Assembly (NCBI GenBank): GCA_946498095.1
Contig: CAMMMX010000012.1
Coordinates: 16,342-80,341, forward strand
DNA length: 64,000 bases
Direction: 5' to 3'
Origin: an uncultured Clostridia bacterium
Lineage (GTDB): Bacteria > Bacillota > Clostridia > Oscillospirales > Ruminococcaceae
Shown: piece by piece, positions 1 through 9,152 of the stretch
How the letters are laid out: the number at the start of each line of letters is the position of its first letter
Numbering within the stretch: the stretch's first letter is position 1
Notes under the pieces: generated by a model
Seen by the model: only the letters and a program-made list of their open reading frames with translations
What the model was told of the DNA's origin: nothing
The model's database searches: none
Translations under genes and position numbers: made by a program

Positions 1-1019
1 TGCGCAGCAATTCCATATTCTGCGGTATAATGCATATCCCAAGTACGGATTTGTACTTCGAAGGGAATACCTTCCCGTCCGATGACGGTGGTATGCAGCG
101 ATTGGTACATGTTGGTTTTCGGGGTGGAAATATAGTCCTTGAAGCGGTTGGGGATAGGGCGGAACATGTCGTGAATAATCCCCAGCACATTGTAGCATTC
201 GATAACGGTAGAGACAATAATCCGCACGGCATAAATATCAAAGATCTCGTCAAAAGAGCGGCCGGCAATGTAGACTTTTTTATAAATTCCATACAGACTC
301 TTGACGCGGCCATCGATTTGCGGCGGAGGCTGAATATCACAGATCCGTTCTGCGATTTTAGATTTTATCGATTCAATAAAGGACTCTCTTGCGTCTTTAC
401 GGATGGCCAGAGCCCGCTCAATTTCCGCATAAGCGACCGGATCAAGGTAATAGAAGGAACGATCCTCTAACTCCTCCTTGATGGCTCGTATACCTAGACG
501 ATGTGCGAGAGGGACATAGACCTCCATTGTCTCATGCGCCTTGTCTCGGCGCTTCTGTTCCGGCTTGGCATCCATGGTGCGCATGTTATGCAGGCGATCG
601 GCAAGCTTGATGATAATAACACGAATGTCCTGCGACATTGCAAGTAACATTTTCCGGACGTTTTCCGCCTTGTATTCCTCGATCGTGCTTGCAGAGGTAA
701 GCAGATCCAGCTTTGTAACACCGTTAACGAGCAGAGCGACGTCCTCGCCAAACTTATCCTGAACCGTTTTCAGCGGCATATCGGTATCTTCGACCACGTC
801 ATGTAACAACGCTGCGCAGATGGTATCGGTGTCCATCCCAAGTTCGACCAGAATGTAAGCGACTGCAACCGGATGAGAGATATATGGTTCCCCGGAGTCA
901 CGCGTTTGCTGATCGTGGGCGACTTTGGCAAGCTCATATGCGCTTGTGATTCGTTCCAAGTCGTACGTGCGTTCACCGCTGATAATTTTTTCAATCAGCA
1001 TGTCAATGGTGTAAATCAA
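1..1019 (-). CDS. relA: RelA/SpoT-family (p)ppGpp synthetase/hydrolase, 3' end outside window
   Basis: Bifunctional stringent-response enzyme that makes and degrades (p)ppGpp in the cytoplasm. About 339 N-terminal codons are present and the frame runs off base 1. The HD hydrolase domain is visible (His49, His73-Asp74, Glu77-Asp78 in the LLHDVVEDT motif), followed by the synthetase domain, with ETMEVYVPLAHRLG near its start and DYISTPKTNMYQSLHT and EYGIAA near its end. The start is taken as TTG at 1019-1017 because AGGAG lies 9 nt upstream (1033-1029). The first ATG (1001-999) lies 27 nt from that site. The gene follows recJ by 27 bp and is probably cotranscribed with it. Long bifunctional RSH proteins normally go on into TGS and ACT domains, which lie outside the window here. 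The family assignment is firm. Synthetase and hydrolase residues seem intact, so bifunctionality is inferred. Confidence 0.93.
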   Translation of the reverse strand, partial: MIYTIDMLIEKIISGERTYDLERITSAYELAKVAHDQQTRDSGEPYISHPVAVAYILVELGMDTDTICAALLHDVVEDTDMPLKTVQDKFGEDVALLVNGVTKLDLLTSASTIEEYKAENVRKMLLAMSQDIRVIIIKLADRLHNMRTMDAKPEQKRRDKAHETMEVYVPLAHRLGIRAIKEELEDRSFYYLDPVAYAEIERALAIRKDARESFIESIKSKIAERICDIQPPPQIDGRVKSLYGIYKKVYIAGRSFDEIFDIYAVRIIVSTVIECYNVLGIIHDMFRPIPNRFKDYISTPKTNMYQSLHTTVIGREGIPFEVQIRTWDMHYTAEYGIAA

Positions 1020-1046
1020 ACAAGACAGCTCCTTTTCACGAGAGGT

Positions 1047-3092
1047 TCAAGCTTGTGCATTCCGGCAAAGTCTGGCAAGAATACGGGAAGCGGACAAGTC
1101 CTTTTTCACCGTTGCCTGTGGGACAGAAATGGCATCAAACAGGGGAGAGGGGTGTATCAGCTCCAGCTCTTTCAGGATATCAAGCATCAAACGGAATTTG
1201 CAAAAATTCACATTCCCGGATAAGCGCATATATAACATGTCTACGTCGCCGCGGACATTTCCCAGCGCGGAAAGGGCTTTGTAAAGAGTTCCAAGCTCGG
1301 AACGCGAGGGCGTAATTTTCTGATAGACACGCGGGGAAAGCTTTTCTCCGTTCCACAGCTTTTCGTATACGCCTTTAGCGGAAAAAAAAGCATCTTGATC
1401 GAATCCAGCACAGCGGATATCCCGCACCTTTATGGAAACGCTTTCCTGACCATTGTAATGGTTTATTTCCAGCGAGACTGCCAAATCAACGCGACTGTTT
1501 ACGGGAAAAGGAAAATCCGGTGTTGGCATCCCAAAACAAATCGCATAGAAGCTCTCGCTGTCGAAGGAAAGCTTGAGTCTGGTATGTTTTCCTTCTGAAA
1601 CGGGATAAACCCCTCGAATCAGGGCGTTCGGCATCAAAAAAACAGGGGAGGGGTTCCTTTCCCCGCAAGGCTCAAGAATCCCTAGCTGGCGGACAGCTTC
1701 CAAGGACAGATCGGATGCGCGTAACGACTTGTCCAGCTCCAGCACCGGCTGAGGCATGACGTCATACATCTCCCGCGCATATTGCAGCATCGCGGTTTCG
1801 AAGGCAGGGACGTTACTGGTGCGCAATGTTACGCCAGCAGCTTTTGCGTGTCCGCCAAAGCGCGTCAGCAGATCGGAACAGGCTTTTATCGCCGGGTAGA
1901 GCGGAAAACCGTCAACGCTGCGCGCAGACCCACGCGCGATACCGCCTTCGTCTGTCAGGACCATATTGGGCTTTCCGAATCGGTCCAGCAACCGCGCGCT
2001 GACAATTCCGATCACACCCGGATGCCAGTCTTTCCCACAAGCGACGAGGAAGCGCTTGTCCAGTTTCCGTGGTGCGGCCTCAAGCGAAGATAAAATCTGG
2101 GAAAGAATCTCCTGTTCCACAGCCTGCCGTTTACTGTTGTAGGCTCCGATTTTCCGTGCTTTCTCCGCTGCCTCCTCATCGTCTTCCGACAGCAGCAAAT
2201 CAACCGCTTCAGAAGCGCTGCTCATCCGTCCGGTTGCATTGATGCGGGGTACGATGCTGAAAGCGACCGTACGCGCGTCAACGTCAGTAGGATGGATCCC
2301 CGCGTTTTCCATCAAAGCGATCAGGCCCGGACGTTCGGTATAGTGCAGCGTTTCCAGTCCCTTTCGGACAAAGAATCGGTTTTCACCAATCAGCGGTACC
2401 ACATCCCCGATGGTGCCAACCGCCAGCAGATCACCATACTGTTCCAGCATGGAGGTGTAATCACCGTCCTCCAAAGCGGTGATAAGCTTGAAGGCCACGC
2501 CAACTCCGGCCAACTCCTTGAATGGGCACGGGCAGTCAAGCCGGTGCGGATTCACAACAGCGCAAGCGTCAGGCAGGGTATCGCCGGGCTGATGATGGTC
2601 GGTAATCACCAGATCGATCCCCAAACTTTTCGCATAAGCCGCTTCGTCCAAAGAGGAGATACCGTTATCCACGGTGATGATCAGTTGAATTCCGCCGGCG
2701 TGCAGGCGGTCGACGGCATTACGATTGAGCCCATATCCTTCTTTTTCCCGATCAGGGATATAATATCCGACTTGTGCACCGGCGAAAGACAAGTAATGAT
2801 ATAGCATGGCAGTGGAGGTAACACCGTCGCAGTCATAGTCGCCATAGACGGCGATGGACTCACCGCCGTCTATGGCAGCACGGACGCGCTCCACCGCCAG
2901 CTGCATATCCGCCATCAGGAACGGATCGGAGGGCTGCACCTCATCGCTGAGAAAGGCGGACGCTTTTTCCAGTGTTCCCAGTCCGCGCGCAGACAGGATA
3001 TGCGCCAGGAAGGGCGTCAAATCAGAATGGGCGGTTAGGTTTCGCACCTGAGACTCATCCGCCTGTTTCAGCAGCCATTTTTTTATCGCCAT
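1047..3092 (-). CDS. recJ: Single-stranded-DNA-specific exonuclease RecJ
   Basis: 5'-3' exonuclease on single-stranded DNA, used in recombination and base-excision or mismatch repair. The DHH phosphoesterase core shows GDYDCDGVTS at about residues 84-93 and ITDHHQPGD further on; the DHHA1 motif GGHAKAAG follows, then an OB-fold and a C-terminal extension. Length (681 aa) is longer than the roughly 570 aa of E. coli RecJ but usual for Bacillota. The start is uncertain: ATG at 3092 gives MAIKKWLLK, the usual family N-terminus, while an in-frame TTG at 3116 would add eight residues. Neither has a perfect ribosome site. The gene lies upstream of relA in the same direction, behind a good promoter at 3173-3201. 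Confidence 0.93.
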   Translation of the reverse strand: MAIKKWLLKQADESQVRNLTAHSDLTPFLAHILSARGLGTLEKASAFLSDEVQPSDPFLMADMQLAVERVRAAIDGGESIAVYGDYDCDGVTSTAMLYHYLSFAGAQVGYYIPDREKEGYGLNRNAVDRLHAGGIQLIITVDNGISSLDEAAYAKSLGIDLVITDHHQPGDTLPDACAVVNPHRLDCPCPFKELAGVGVAFKLITALEDGDYTSMLEQYGDLLAVGTIGDVVPLIGENRFFVRKGLETLHYTERPGLIALMENAGIHPTDVDARTVAFSIVPRINATGRMSSASEAVDLLLSEDDEEAAEKARKIGAYNSKRQAVEQEILSQILSSLEAAPRKLDKRFLVACGKDWHPGVIGIVSARLLDRFGKPNMVLTDEGGIARGSARSVDGFPLYPAIKACSDLLTRFGGHAKAAGVTLRTSNVPAFETAMLQYAREMYDVMPQPVLELDKSLRASDLSLEAVRQLGILEPCGERNPSPVFLMPNALIRGVYPVSEGKHTRLKLSFDSESFYAICFGMPTPDFPFPVNSRVDLAVSLEINHYNGQESVSIKVRDIRCAGFDQDAFFSAKGVYEKLWNGEKLSPRVYQKITPSRSELGTLYKALSALGNVRGDVDMLYMRLSGNVNFCKFRLMLDILKELELIHPSPLFDAISVPQATVKKDLSASRILARLCRNAQA

Positions 3093-3172
3093 AGCGAATT
3101 TTCCACGCCCTTCCAAGCCGCTTAAGAATGGCTCCTACAGCCATCGTACTGGCTCTCACAATAGATAAGATT

Positions 3173-3201
3173 ATTATAGCACACATCGAATAAAAGTACA
3201 A
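3173..3201 (-). promoter_or_regulatory. Sigma-A-type promoter for recJ-relA
   Basis: On the minus strand, TTGTAC (3201-3196), a 17-nt spacer and TATAAT (3178-3173). It lies about 80 bp upstream of the recJ start. The stretch from 3202 to the hydrolase stop at 3525 holds no convincing gene; the only other structure seen there is the hairpin at 3338-3356. Confidence 0.7.
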
Positions 3202-3337
3202 TTCGTCCGTGTGTACAGGTGAGGAAACTGATGTAGATTTCTTGTCGGCTGCATGCTTTTCTAATAGAGTGATGTGTACAGGCACTGTCTGGACGGTAGA
3301 CTGGATCACATCGCATATTTTATGCAAGCAAGAAGAA

Positions 3338-3356
3338 TCCCGCCCAAAAGGCGGGA
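3338..3356 (-). terminator. Possible terminator of the alpha/beta hydrolase gene
   Basis: Perfect 7-bp stem TCCCGCC/GGCGGGA with a five-base loop, followed on the minus strand by a pyrimidine-rich TTCTTCTTGC. The U-tract is weak and the site lies about 170 bp past the stop codon, so this is tentative. Confidence 0.4.
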
Positions 3357-3524
3357 ACGGAAAGGATAAGTCTCACTCTATCGGTCGAATGAACCAGAAT
3401 TTTATCGTGTATAACAAAGGGTAAAACGGCTTGAGCGGCTCAGAAAAATGGGCAGATGGATGCGAGTGAAAAACTTTAGGAATCTCTTGTAGCTTTATCC
3501 AAATCTTCCGGCTATTTGGGTGAT

Positions 3525-4493
3525 TCAATACCAATTGATGTGAAGTGGAGGCTCCTCCGGCAGCAGATCGCGGGAGACATTCTGGTAAAGAAAATCGTCC
3601 AGGACAGCGCGATAGGTATCGGGAGCGCTGGATAGGCCCGCTGCATGCCCCACACCATACAGGAGATAAACGCGCGCGTTATTGGCTGCGTGCGCCAACC
3701 GGTAGCTTTCGGAAGGAGAGATCATGTCGTCATCGCTGCCGTGCAAAAAGAGAATCGGGACGGTCAGGCCGGACAGATGCTGTGTGAAATCCTCATTTGC
3801 GCAACCACCCTTGCAGACGGATGCAAGTTCAGCAGCTTGTAGAAAAGGAAACGTTGGGAGCTGTAGGCTGCTTTTCAAGCGTGCGGAAAAAATGGTCCCG
3901 ACACAGCTGTAGGCGCTGTCGCAAACGATCCCCTTTACCTGCTTAGGAAGTGTGTCGCCAGCCGCGCAAATGGTCGCAGCGCCCATGGAAACGCCGTGCA
4001 GCAGGACGGACGGCGGCGCCGTCTTCTTAAGCTGCTGGCTGCCGATGTGAATCCAGCTCAGCAGATCCTTCCTTTCAGTCCAGCCCATGCCGACAGCGTC
4101 CCCCTCGCTATCCCCATGCCCGCGACTGTCCGGAACAAGCACCGAGCATCCCAGGTCGGTGTAATAGGAAGCATACTGCCACATGTCATCAGCGCTGGAA
4201 CCGTATCCATGTAACAGGATGACCAGCCAATTACGCTGCGAGGAAGCATTTGGATTGCGAATCAGCTGCGCCGCAAGCGTCAGGCCGTCGTCCGTTACGA
4301 AGGTAAGCTGTTCGGCATGGTGGCTTTCAAACCAGCGCCGTCCTTCTTCTGCGGTCTCAGCAGCTTCAGGCGTTTGGGAACGGGGAGAACGTGTTAATCG
4401 CAGGTAAGTCTGATTGCCAATGATCAGAAAAGCAGTCGCAGTGGAGACGGCAACGACACAGGCGGCAATGAGTATGGCTAATTTCTTTTTCAT
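3525..4493 (-). CDS. Membrane-anchored alpha/beta hydrolase
   Basis: Serine hydrolase of the alpha/beta fold with unknown substrate. Residues 5-26 form a hydrophobic N-terminal segment after KKK, probably an uncleaved anchor or signal peptide placing the enzyme outside the membrane. The fold motifs appear in order: oxyanion region LLHGYGSS (94-101), DSRGHGDSEG (122-131), nucleophile elbow GVSMG with Ser169, an acid site in LHGSDDDMIS and the catalytic His in GVGHAAG. Length (322 aa) fits Bacillota YqkD/DUF-type hydrolases in the BAAT/esterase group. It is transcribed alone between two minus-strand units. Esterase or peptidase activity is likely, but the substrate cannot be read from sequence. 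Confidence 0.85.
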   Translation of the reverse strand: MKKKLAILIAACVVAVSTATAFLIIGNQTYLRLTRSPRSQTPEAAETAEEGRRWFESHHAEQLTFVTDDGLTLAAQLIRNPNASSQRNWLVILLHGYGSSADDMWQYASYYTDLGCSVLVPDSRGHGDSEGDAVGMGWTERKDLLSWIHIGSQQLKKTAPPSVLLHGVSMGAATICAAGDTLPKQVKGIVCDSAYSCVGTIFSARLKSSLQLPTFPFLQAAELASVCKGGCANEDFTQHLSGLTVPILFLHGSDDDMISPSESYRLAHAANNARVYLLYGVGHAAGLSSAPDTYRAVLDDFLYQNVSRDLLPEEPPLHINWY

Positions 4494-4608
4494 TTTTCAT
4501 TCCCCTTGCTACAATGTTGTCCCGGTTGGTAAGAAAGCAAATTTGTACAAAAGAGAATTCCTGCATGGAAGAAACAGCGATGCGTTTCATATTCAAGAAG
4601 ACGCCATT

Positions 4609-4637
4609 ATTATATCATATATTATTTTATTTTTCTA
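4609..4637 (-). promoter_or_regulatory. Weak candidate promoter for the hydrolase gene
   Basis: A clear minus-strand TATAAT (4614-4609) in very AT-rich DNA, but the hexamer 17 nt upstream (TAGAAA) is a poor -35 match. The leader to the ATG at 4493 would be about 110 nt. No gene is seen between 4494 and 4681. Confidence 0.35.
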
Positions 4638-4681
4638 CATTTTTCACATAATTTTGTCTGCGTCAATGTCTGCGTTTTTAC

Positions 4682-4712
4682 AAAAAAAGGAATCGGAAAA
4701 AATCCGGTTCCT
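4682..4712 (-). terminator. Rho-independent terminator of the antiporter gene
   Basis: Ten-base stem (AGGAACCGGA paired to TCCGATTCCT with one G-T pair) with a short T-rich loop, followed on the minus strand by seven T residues. It lies 35 bp after the stop codon at 4747. Confidence 0.85.
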
Positions 4713-4746
4713 TTCGAGGCAAAAGAGAGAACGCTTCCCTACCATT

Positions 4747-6195
4747 TCAATCGTTTTTTTCAGTTTGACTATTGGTATACGGCTCTACCAGCCTACCGAT
4801 ATCGTTTCCGCTGAGGACCAAAATGTCGTCCTGTTTCAGTGTCGTCGACCCCTTTGGAATGACAATCTCATCTCCCCGCTTAATCATGACGATAAGAATT
4901 TCTTCCGGGATATCCGCTTGGATAATGGATTTTCCACACCATGGATCAGTGGGAGAGAGGACATGCTCTAAAAGCTGTGTACCCGTGTCCTCATAGTAAT
5001 CGGTAAATGTCTTCATGACGGGTTTGGAGTCATCCACCAAACCGAGCTTCTTAGCAAGGAAAGGAACCAAAGTCCCTTGTACAGATACGGAAAACAAGGC
5101 AATATAAAAGACGATATGAAATAAGTCGTTGCCCATTCCGCCTGTTCTGGTTACTGAGAAGATAGCGAAGACGATGGAAGCGGCTCCCCGCAGGCCGGTC
5201 CAGGAAACAAAGAGCAGTTGTTTCAGCGGCATGCGGAACCATCCAAGGATGGCAAAGGTTGCAACAGGGCGGGCGATCAAAATCAACAGTAACGAGATAA
5301 CAGTTCCATCGAGCAGTACGGCCGGTAGATGGGAAGGGAAGGAGAGCAGCCCAAGGATGAAAAACAGCATGATCTGCATAAGCCAGGAGATGCCATCGAA
5401 AAAATTCACCAAAGACCTCTTATGGACAATTTTGCTATTCCCTAGCACAATCCCAATGATATAGACGCTCAAAAACCCATTGCCGCCGAAAAAATCTGCT
5501 AGGGCGTATCCCAGCAAAGCAATTGCGACGACAAAAATGGAATGTAACCCCTCAATTTCAAAGCTGACGCGTTTGAGGATATTCATTGCGACAAAAGAAA
5601 TAAATGCACCAACGCCTAGCCCAAACACTATCTGGCATACCACAATTTGAATGACCGATTCCGCGCCGGATCCGGATAACAGCGTCAGTATAGTGATGGT
5701 GAGCATATATGCACATGGGTCGTTGCTGCCGCTTTCAATTTCCAAAAGCGAAGCCAGCCCATCCTTTAAATTCAGTTTTTTAGATCGCAAAATGGAAAAT
5801 ACAGATGCTGCATCTGTCGATCCTACAATGGCCCCTAATAGAAGGCCTTCCAGTAGGCTTGTTTTCAAAAATAAAGTGCACAGCACGCCGAGAATACCGG
5901 CAGTCAGTACAACCCCCAGGGTACTCATCCAAATGGAACGCCCCAGCACTGGTTTGGCAACTCTCCAATTGGTGCCGAAGCCGCCGTAAAACATGATGAA
6001 TATCAGCCCGACCGTACAAAGCTGTTCGGCGATGGCGTAATCATCAAAAGGGATTCCCACGATGCCATCTGAACCAAACAACATTCCCAGCACCATAAAG
6101 ATGACCAGCGTCGGTACACCAAAACGGTATAAAACTTTGCTGCAAGCAACACAAAGAATAATGATTACCGCGCTTATAATAATTGCAACGGTCAA
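4747..6195 (-). CDS. CPA1-family K+/H+ (or Na+/H+) antiporter with RCK-C domain
   Basis: Cation/proton antiporter of the NhaP/CvrA type in the inner membrane, moving K+ or Na+ against protons for ion and pH balance. The first 390 residues hold about 12 hydrophobic segments of the Na+/H+ exchanger fold, including GSTDAASVF and SNDPCAYML, which match the conserved ion-site region. Residues about 400-475 form a TrkA-C/RCK-C domain (LSPTDPWCGKSI, then LKQDDILVLSG), a ligand-binding regulatory module typical of NhaP2. The start is TTG at 6195 with AAAGGGG about 10 nt upstream. It is monocistronic, with its own promoter and terminator. The ion preference is not decided by the sequence. Confidence 0.88.
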   Translation of the reverse strand: MTVAIIISAVIIILCVACSKVLYRFGVPTLVIFMVLGMLFGSDGIVGIPFDDYAIAEQLCTVGLIFIMFYGGFGTNWRVAKPVLGRSIWMSTLGVVLTAGILGVLCTLFLKTSLLEGLLLGAIVGSTDAASVFSILRSKKLNLKDGLASLLEIESGSNDPCAYMLTITILTLLSGSGAESVIQIVVCQIVFGLGVGAFISFVAMNILKRVSFEIEGLHSIFVVAIALLGYALADFFGGNGFLSVYIIGIVLGNSKIVHKRSLVNFFDGISWLMQIMLFFILGLLSFPSHLPAVLLDGTVISLLLILIARPVATFAILGWFRMPLKQLLFVSWTGLRGAASIVFAIFSVTRTGGMGNDLFHIVFYIALFSVSVQGTLVPFLAKKLGLVDDSKPVMKTFTDYYEDTGTQLLEHVLSPTDPWCGKSIIQADIPEEILIVMIKRGDEIVIPKGSTTLKQDDILVLSGNDIGRLVEPYTNSQTEKND

Positions 6196-6252
6196 CTTTT
6201 ACCAACCCCTTTCCGGATTCCTATCTGCAAGAGTATCGTTTTCCTATATTTT

Positions 6253-6282
6253 AGTATAACAAAAAAAGGCCAAATGCCGCAA
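6253..6282 (-). promoter_or_regulatory. Promoter for the antiporter gene
   Basis: On the minus strand, TTGCGG (6282-6277), an 18-nt spacer and TATACT (6258-6253), about 58 bp upstream of the TTG start. Confidence 0.55.
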
Positions 6283-6362
6283 GAGCAATCTGTGGTGGTT
6301 AGGGGGATAGAACGGTAGCTTCCGAAGCATTCAGAATTTGATACGCCTTTAAAACTCTTTCA

Positions 6363-6391
6363 TTGAATATGTGAAAGTGTTATGATATAAT
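6363..6391 (+). promoter_or_regulatory. Promoter for the lepA operon
   Basis: TTGAAT (6363-6368), a 17-nt spacer and a perfect TATAAT (6386-6391), giving a leader of about 65 nt before lepA. Confidence 0.75.
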
Positions 6392-6464
6392 ATCTATCAT
6401 AATATATGTATACGCGCTTAGGCCGCCAGTAGACGGCTTTCAGACTGTTATGAGGTGAAACTGC

Positions 6465-8270
6465 TTGTCAAAGAAAGAACATATCCGTAATTTCAGTATC
6501 ATTGCACATATCGACCACGGAAAATCCACGTTGGCCGACCGGATTCTTGAGCAAACGGAAACGGTGTCCATGCGGGAGATGGAGGAGCAGCTGCTCGACA
6601 ACATGGATATCGAGCGCGAACGCGGTATCACAATCAAAGCGCGTGCCGTCCATTTGTCCTACCAGGCCGACGACGGACAAACCTATGATTTTAACTTGAT
6701 CGATACGCCGGGGCACGTCGACTTCAATTATGAGGTGTCCCGTTCCCTTGCAGCCTGTGAAGGGGCGATCCTAGTGGTAGATGCGTCGCAAGGAATTGAA
6801 GCACAGACGCTTGCTAACACATATCTGGCTTTAGAGCACGATTTAGAAATTGTCCCCGTTGTCAACAAAATTGATCTTCCGTCGGCGGAACCAGAGCGTG
6901 TATGCAAGGAAATTGAAGACGTCATCGGCATACCTGCTATGGACGCACCGCGCATTTCCGCTAAAATGGGGGAAAATATTCATGCTGTGATGGAACAGAT
7001 CGTTGCGCTGATTCCTCCGCCGCAAGGGGATGATGATGCGCCGCTACAGGCATTGATTTTTGACTCCTACTATGACTCCTATAAAGGCGTTATTGTCTAT
7101 ATCCGCATCAAAGAGGGGACGGTCCGTCCTGGCATGACCATCCGCATGATGGCGACGGGCGCCGAATTTGATGTCGTCGAGGTGGGATGCATGGGGCCGA
7201 CATCGCTGATTCCCACAGCGGGATTGTCTGCAGGCGAAGTGGGATACATCGCGGCTAGCATCAAAAGCATCGGAGACACCCGTGTCGGCGATACCGTAAC
7301 TGACGCGAACAAACCCGCGGCGCAGCCTCTCCCTGGTTATCGCAAGGTCAACCCGATGGTCTTTTCCGGCATCTATCCTGCGGACGGGGCCAAGTACGGC
7401 GACTTGCGTGAGGCGCTGGAGAAGCTTCAACTTAACGATGCGTCGTTGTCTTTCGAAGCGGAAACCTCGGTTGCGTTGGGATTTGGGTTCCGCTGCGGTT
7501 TCCTTGGGCTGCTGCATATGGAAATCATTCAAGAGCGGTTGGAACGGGAGTATAACCTGGATCTGATTACGACAGCGCCATCGGTTATCTATCGGATTAC
7601 CAAGACCAACGGTGAGGTTGTTTATATTGACAATCCGACCAATTATCCTGACCCCGCTGTCATCCAGACGGCAGAGGAACCTGTGGTTACGGCACATATC
7701 TACGCGCCGACGGAATTTGTCGGTAACATTATGGAGTTGTGCCAGGATCGCCGCGGCGTATTCAAGGATATGAAATACCTAGACGCGACACGCGTCGATC
7801 TGCATTACGAACTGCCTCTGAATGAAATTGTTTACGACTTTTTTGACGCGCTGAAATCCCGTACGCGCGGTTATGCTTCGTTTGACTATGAAATGCTTGG
7901 TTATGTTCCATCTCAACTCGTCAAACTGGATATCCTTCTGAACGGCGAAATTGTCGACGCGCTTTCCTTTATCGTCCACGCGGACAAGGCCTATCCACGT
8001 GGGAGGCGGATTGCGGAGAAATTGAAGGAGAATATTCCGCGCCAGCTGTTTGAGGTACCGATTCAAGCAGCAATTGGCGGAAAAATTATCGCACGTGAGA
8101 CAGTGAAGGCGCTACGTAAAGACGTGCTTGCCAAATGCTATGGCGGTGACATTACGCGGAAGAAGAAGCTTTTAGAAAAGCAAAAGGAAGGCAAGAAAAG
8201 GATGCGCCAGCTGGGGAGCGTGGAGGTCCCACAGGAGGCGTTTATGTCAGTGTTGAAGCTGGATGAGTAG
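6465..8270 (+). CDS. lepA: Elongation factor 4 (LepA), ribosome-associated GTPase
   Basis: Translational GTPase related to EF-G that acts on ribosomes in translation or assembly. G1 is AHIDHGKST near residue 15, the switch region holds ERGITIKA, G3 is DTPGHVDF and G4 is NKIDLP. The EF4-specific C-terminal domain is present ([13 protein letters not shown], later [25 protein letters not shown]). At 601 aa it is the normal length. The start is TTG at 6465 behind GAGGTG; the residues after it ([18 protein letters not shown]) match the family N-terminus. The last codons overlap the next gene by 8 bp, so translation is likely coupled. Confidence 0.97.
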   Translation: MSKKEHIRNFSIIAHIDHGKSTLADRILEQTETVSMREMEEQLLDNMDIERERGITIKARAVHLSYQADDGQTYDFNLIDTPGHVDFNYEVSRSLAACEGAILVVDASQGIEAQTLANTYLALEHDLEIVPVVNKIDLPSAEPERVCKEIEDVIGIPAMDAPRISAKMGENIHAVMEQIVALIPPPQGDDDAPLQALIFDSYYDSYKGVIVYIRIKEGTVRPGMTIRMMATGAEFDVVEVGCMGPTSLIPTAGLSAGEVGYIAASIKSIGDTRVGDTVTDANKPAAQPLPGYRKVNPMVFSGIYPADGAKYGDLREALEKLQLNDASLSFEAETSVALGFGFRCGFLGLLHMEIIQERLEREYNLDLITTAPSVIYRITKTNGEVVYIDNPTNYPDPAVIQTAEEPVVTAHIYAPTEFVGNIMELCQDRRGVFKDMKYLDATRVDLHYELPLNEIVYDFFDALKSRTRGYASFDYEMLGYVPSQLVKLDILLNGEIVDALSFIVHADKAYPRGRRIAEKLKENIPRQLFEVPIQAAIGGKIIARETVKALRKDVLAKCYGGDITRKKKLLEKQKEGKKRMRQLGSVEVPQEAFMSVLKLDE

Positions 8271-9084
8271 GGCAAGGAAAATGTTTGATCAAAGCGTTAG
8301 AAGAATCTGTGGAACACTCGCGGAATGCCTGAAAGAATGTATCGATTTTGATACTTTTTCTTTGGCCGTATTCGGTTCCGCTACATTGGATGATTTTCGG
8401 CCTGGGATCAGCGATATTGATATTCTTGTGCTAACGGATGATACCCTGACGCCGAAACAGGCGGATGAGCTGCTGATGTTACGGCAATGTCTGACGGAAA
8501 GGGAACAGGATCCCCTTTTTCGTACATTGGAAGGTGGTATCCTGGGGCGTCAGGATTTTCTTTTTTCCCGATCTGGTCTGGTAGTATATTGGGGAACACA
8601 TGGACAACGCATCGACACAAGTTATTGCCTCAGCGGTTTTGATCGTTTGGTGTTATACCAGCATGGTATTATCCTTTACGGTAAGGGGTTCCGGGACCAT
8701 TTAAGCCTGCCAACTCAAGAAGAGCTTTTACTTGAAATTGCCAGACGGTACCAGGTGATTCGCAGATATGCGAGGGAAACCAGCGGCAGTATCCATGCAA
8801 TTAATTGGCTGTTTGATATTGCACGGGGGTTGTACACGCTGTGTGAAGGGGATGTTGTGTCGAAATCGGCTGCAGCACGTTGGGCGTTGTCGAATGGGAT
8901 TTGTCCGGATGAGGTTCAGCCGTATCTGGAAGCTGCATTGCGTTTACGAGAAAGTACGATGCCTCCCGCTTCCGTCGACAGTGGTTGGCTTGCTTCGTTG
9001 GGAGGGCCAATCCAGCGCTTTGCGAATGTTCTTAGGGAAGCCCTGTTTCATTTTGGGGTGATAGGCATGCCGTGTGGGCAATAA
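8263..9084 (+). CDS. AadA-like nucleotidyltransferase-domain protein
   Basis: The N-terminal pol-beta-type nucleotidyltransferase motif is clear: FGSATLDDF followed by SDIDILVL, the Gly-Ser and Asp-x-Asp pattern that binds the NTP-magnesium complex. The C-terminal half ([23 protein letters not shown]) resembles the helical domain of aminoglycoside adenylyltransferases of the ANT(3'')/ANT(9) type, also seen as DUF4111. At 273 aa the length agrees. The ATG at 8263 overlaps the lepA stop; an alternative ATG at 8281 has AAGG close upstream. Being coupled to the elongation factor gene lepA is unusual for a resistance gene, so it may be a housekeeping or silent homologue. Antibiotic modification is possible but unproven. 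Confidence 0.75.
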   Translation: MSRARKMFDQSVRRICGTLAECLKECIDFDTFSLAVFGSATLDDFRPGISDIDILVLTDDTLTPKQADELLMLRQCLTEREQDPLFRTLEGGILGRQDFLFSRSGLVVYWGTHGQRIDTSYCLSGFDRLVLYQHGIILYGKGFRDHLSLPTQEELLLEIARRYQVIRRYARETSGSIHAINWLFDIARGLYTLCEGDVVSKSAAARWALSNGICPDEVQPYLEAALRLRESTMPPASVDSGWLASLGGPIQRFANVLREALFHFGVIGMPCGQ

Positions 9085-9152
9085 ACATTATGTGAAGAAA
9101 TGTTACTTTACACGCTTTAATGTGATTGAAAGTGAAAAAAGGTGGACTTAAC

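Noticed and set aside
30..470. Plus-strand frame of 146 codons at the window start
   Set aside because: It is the antisense shadow of the RelA/SpoT gene, whose minus-strand translation carries clear HD and synthetase motifs throughout 1-1019.
494..994. Two minus-strand frames (494-751, 770-994) as separate genes
   Set aside because: They are out of frame with the RelA/SpoT protein that occupies the same strand without a stop.
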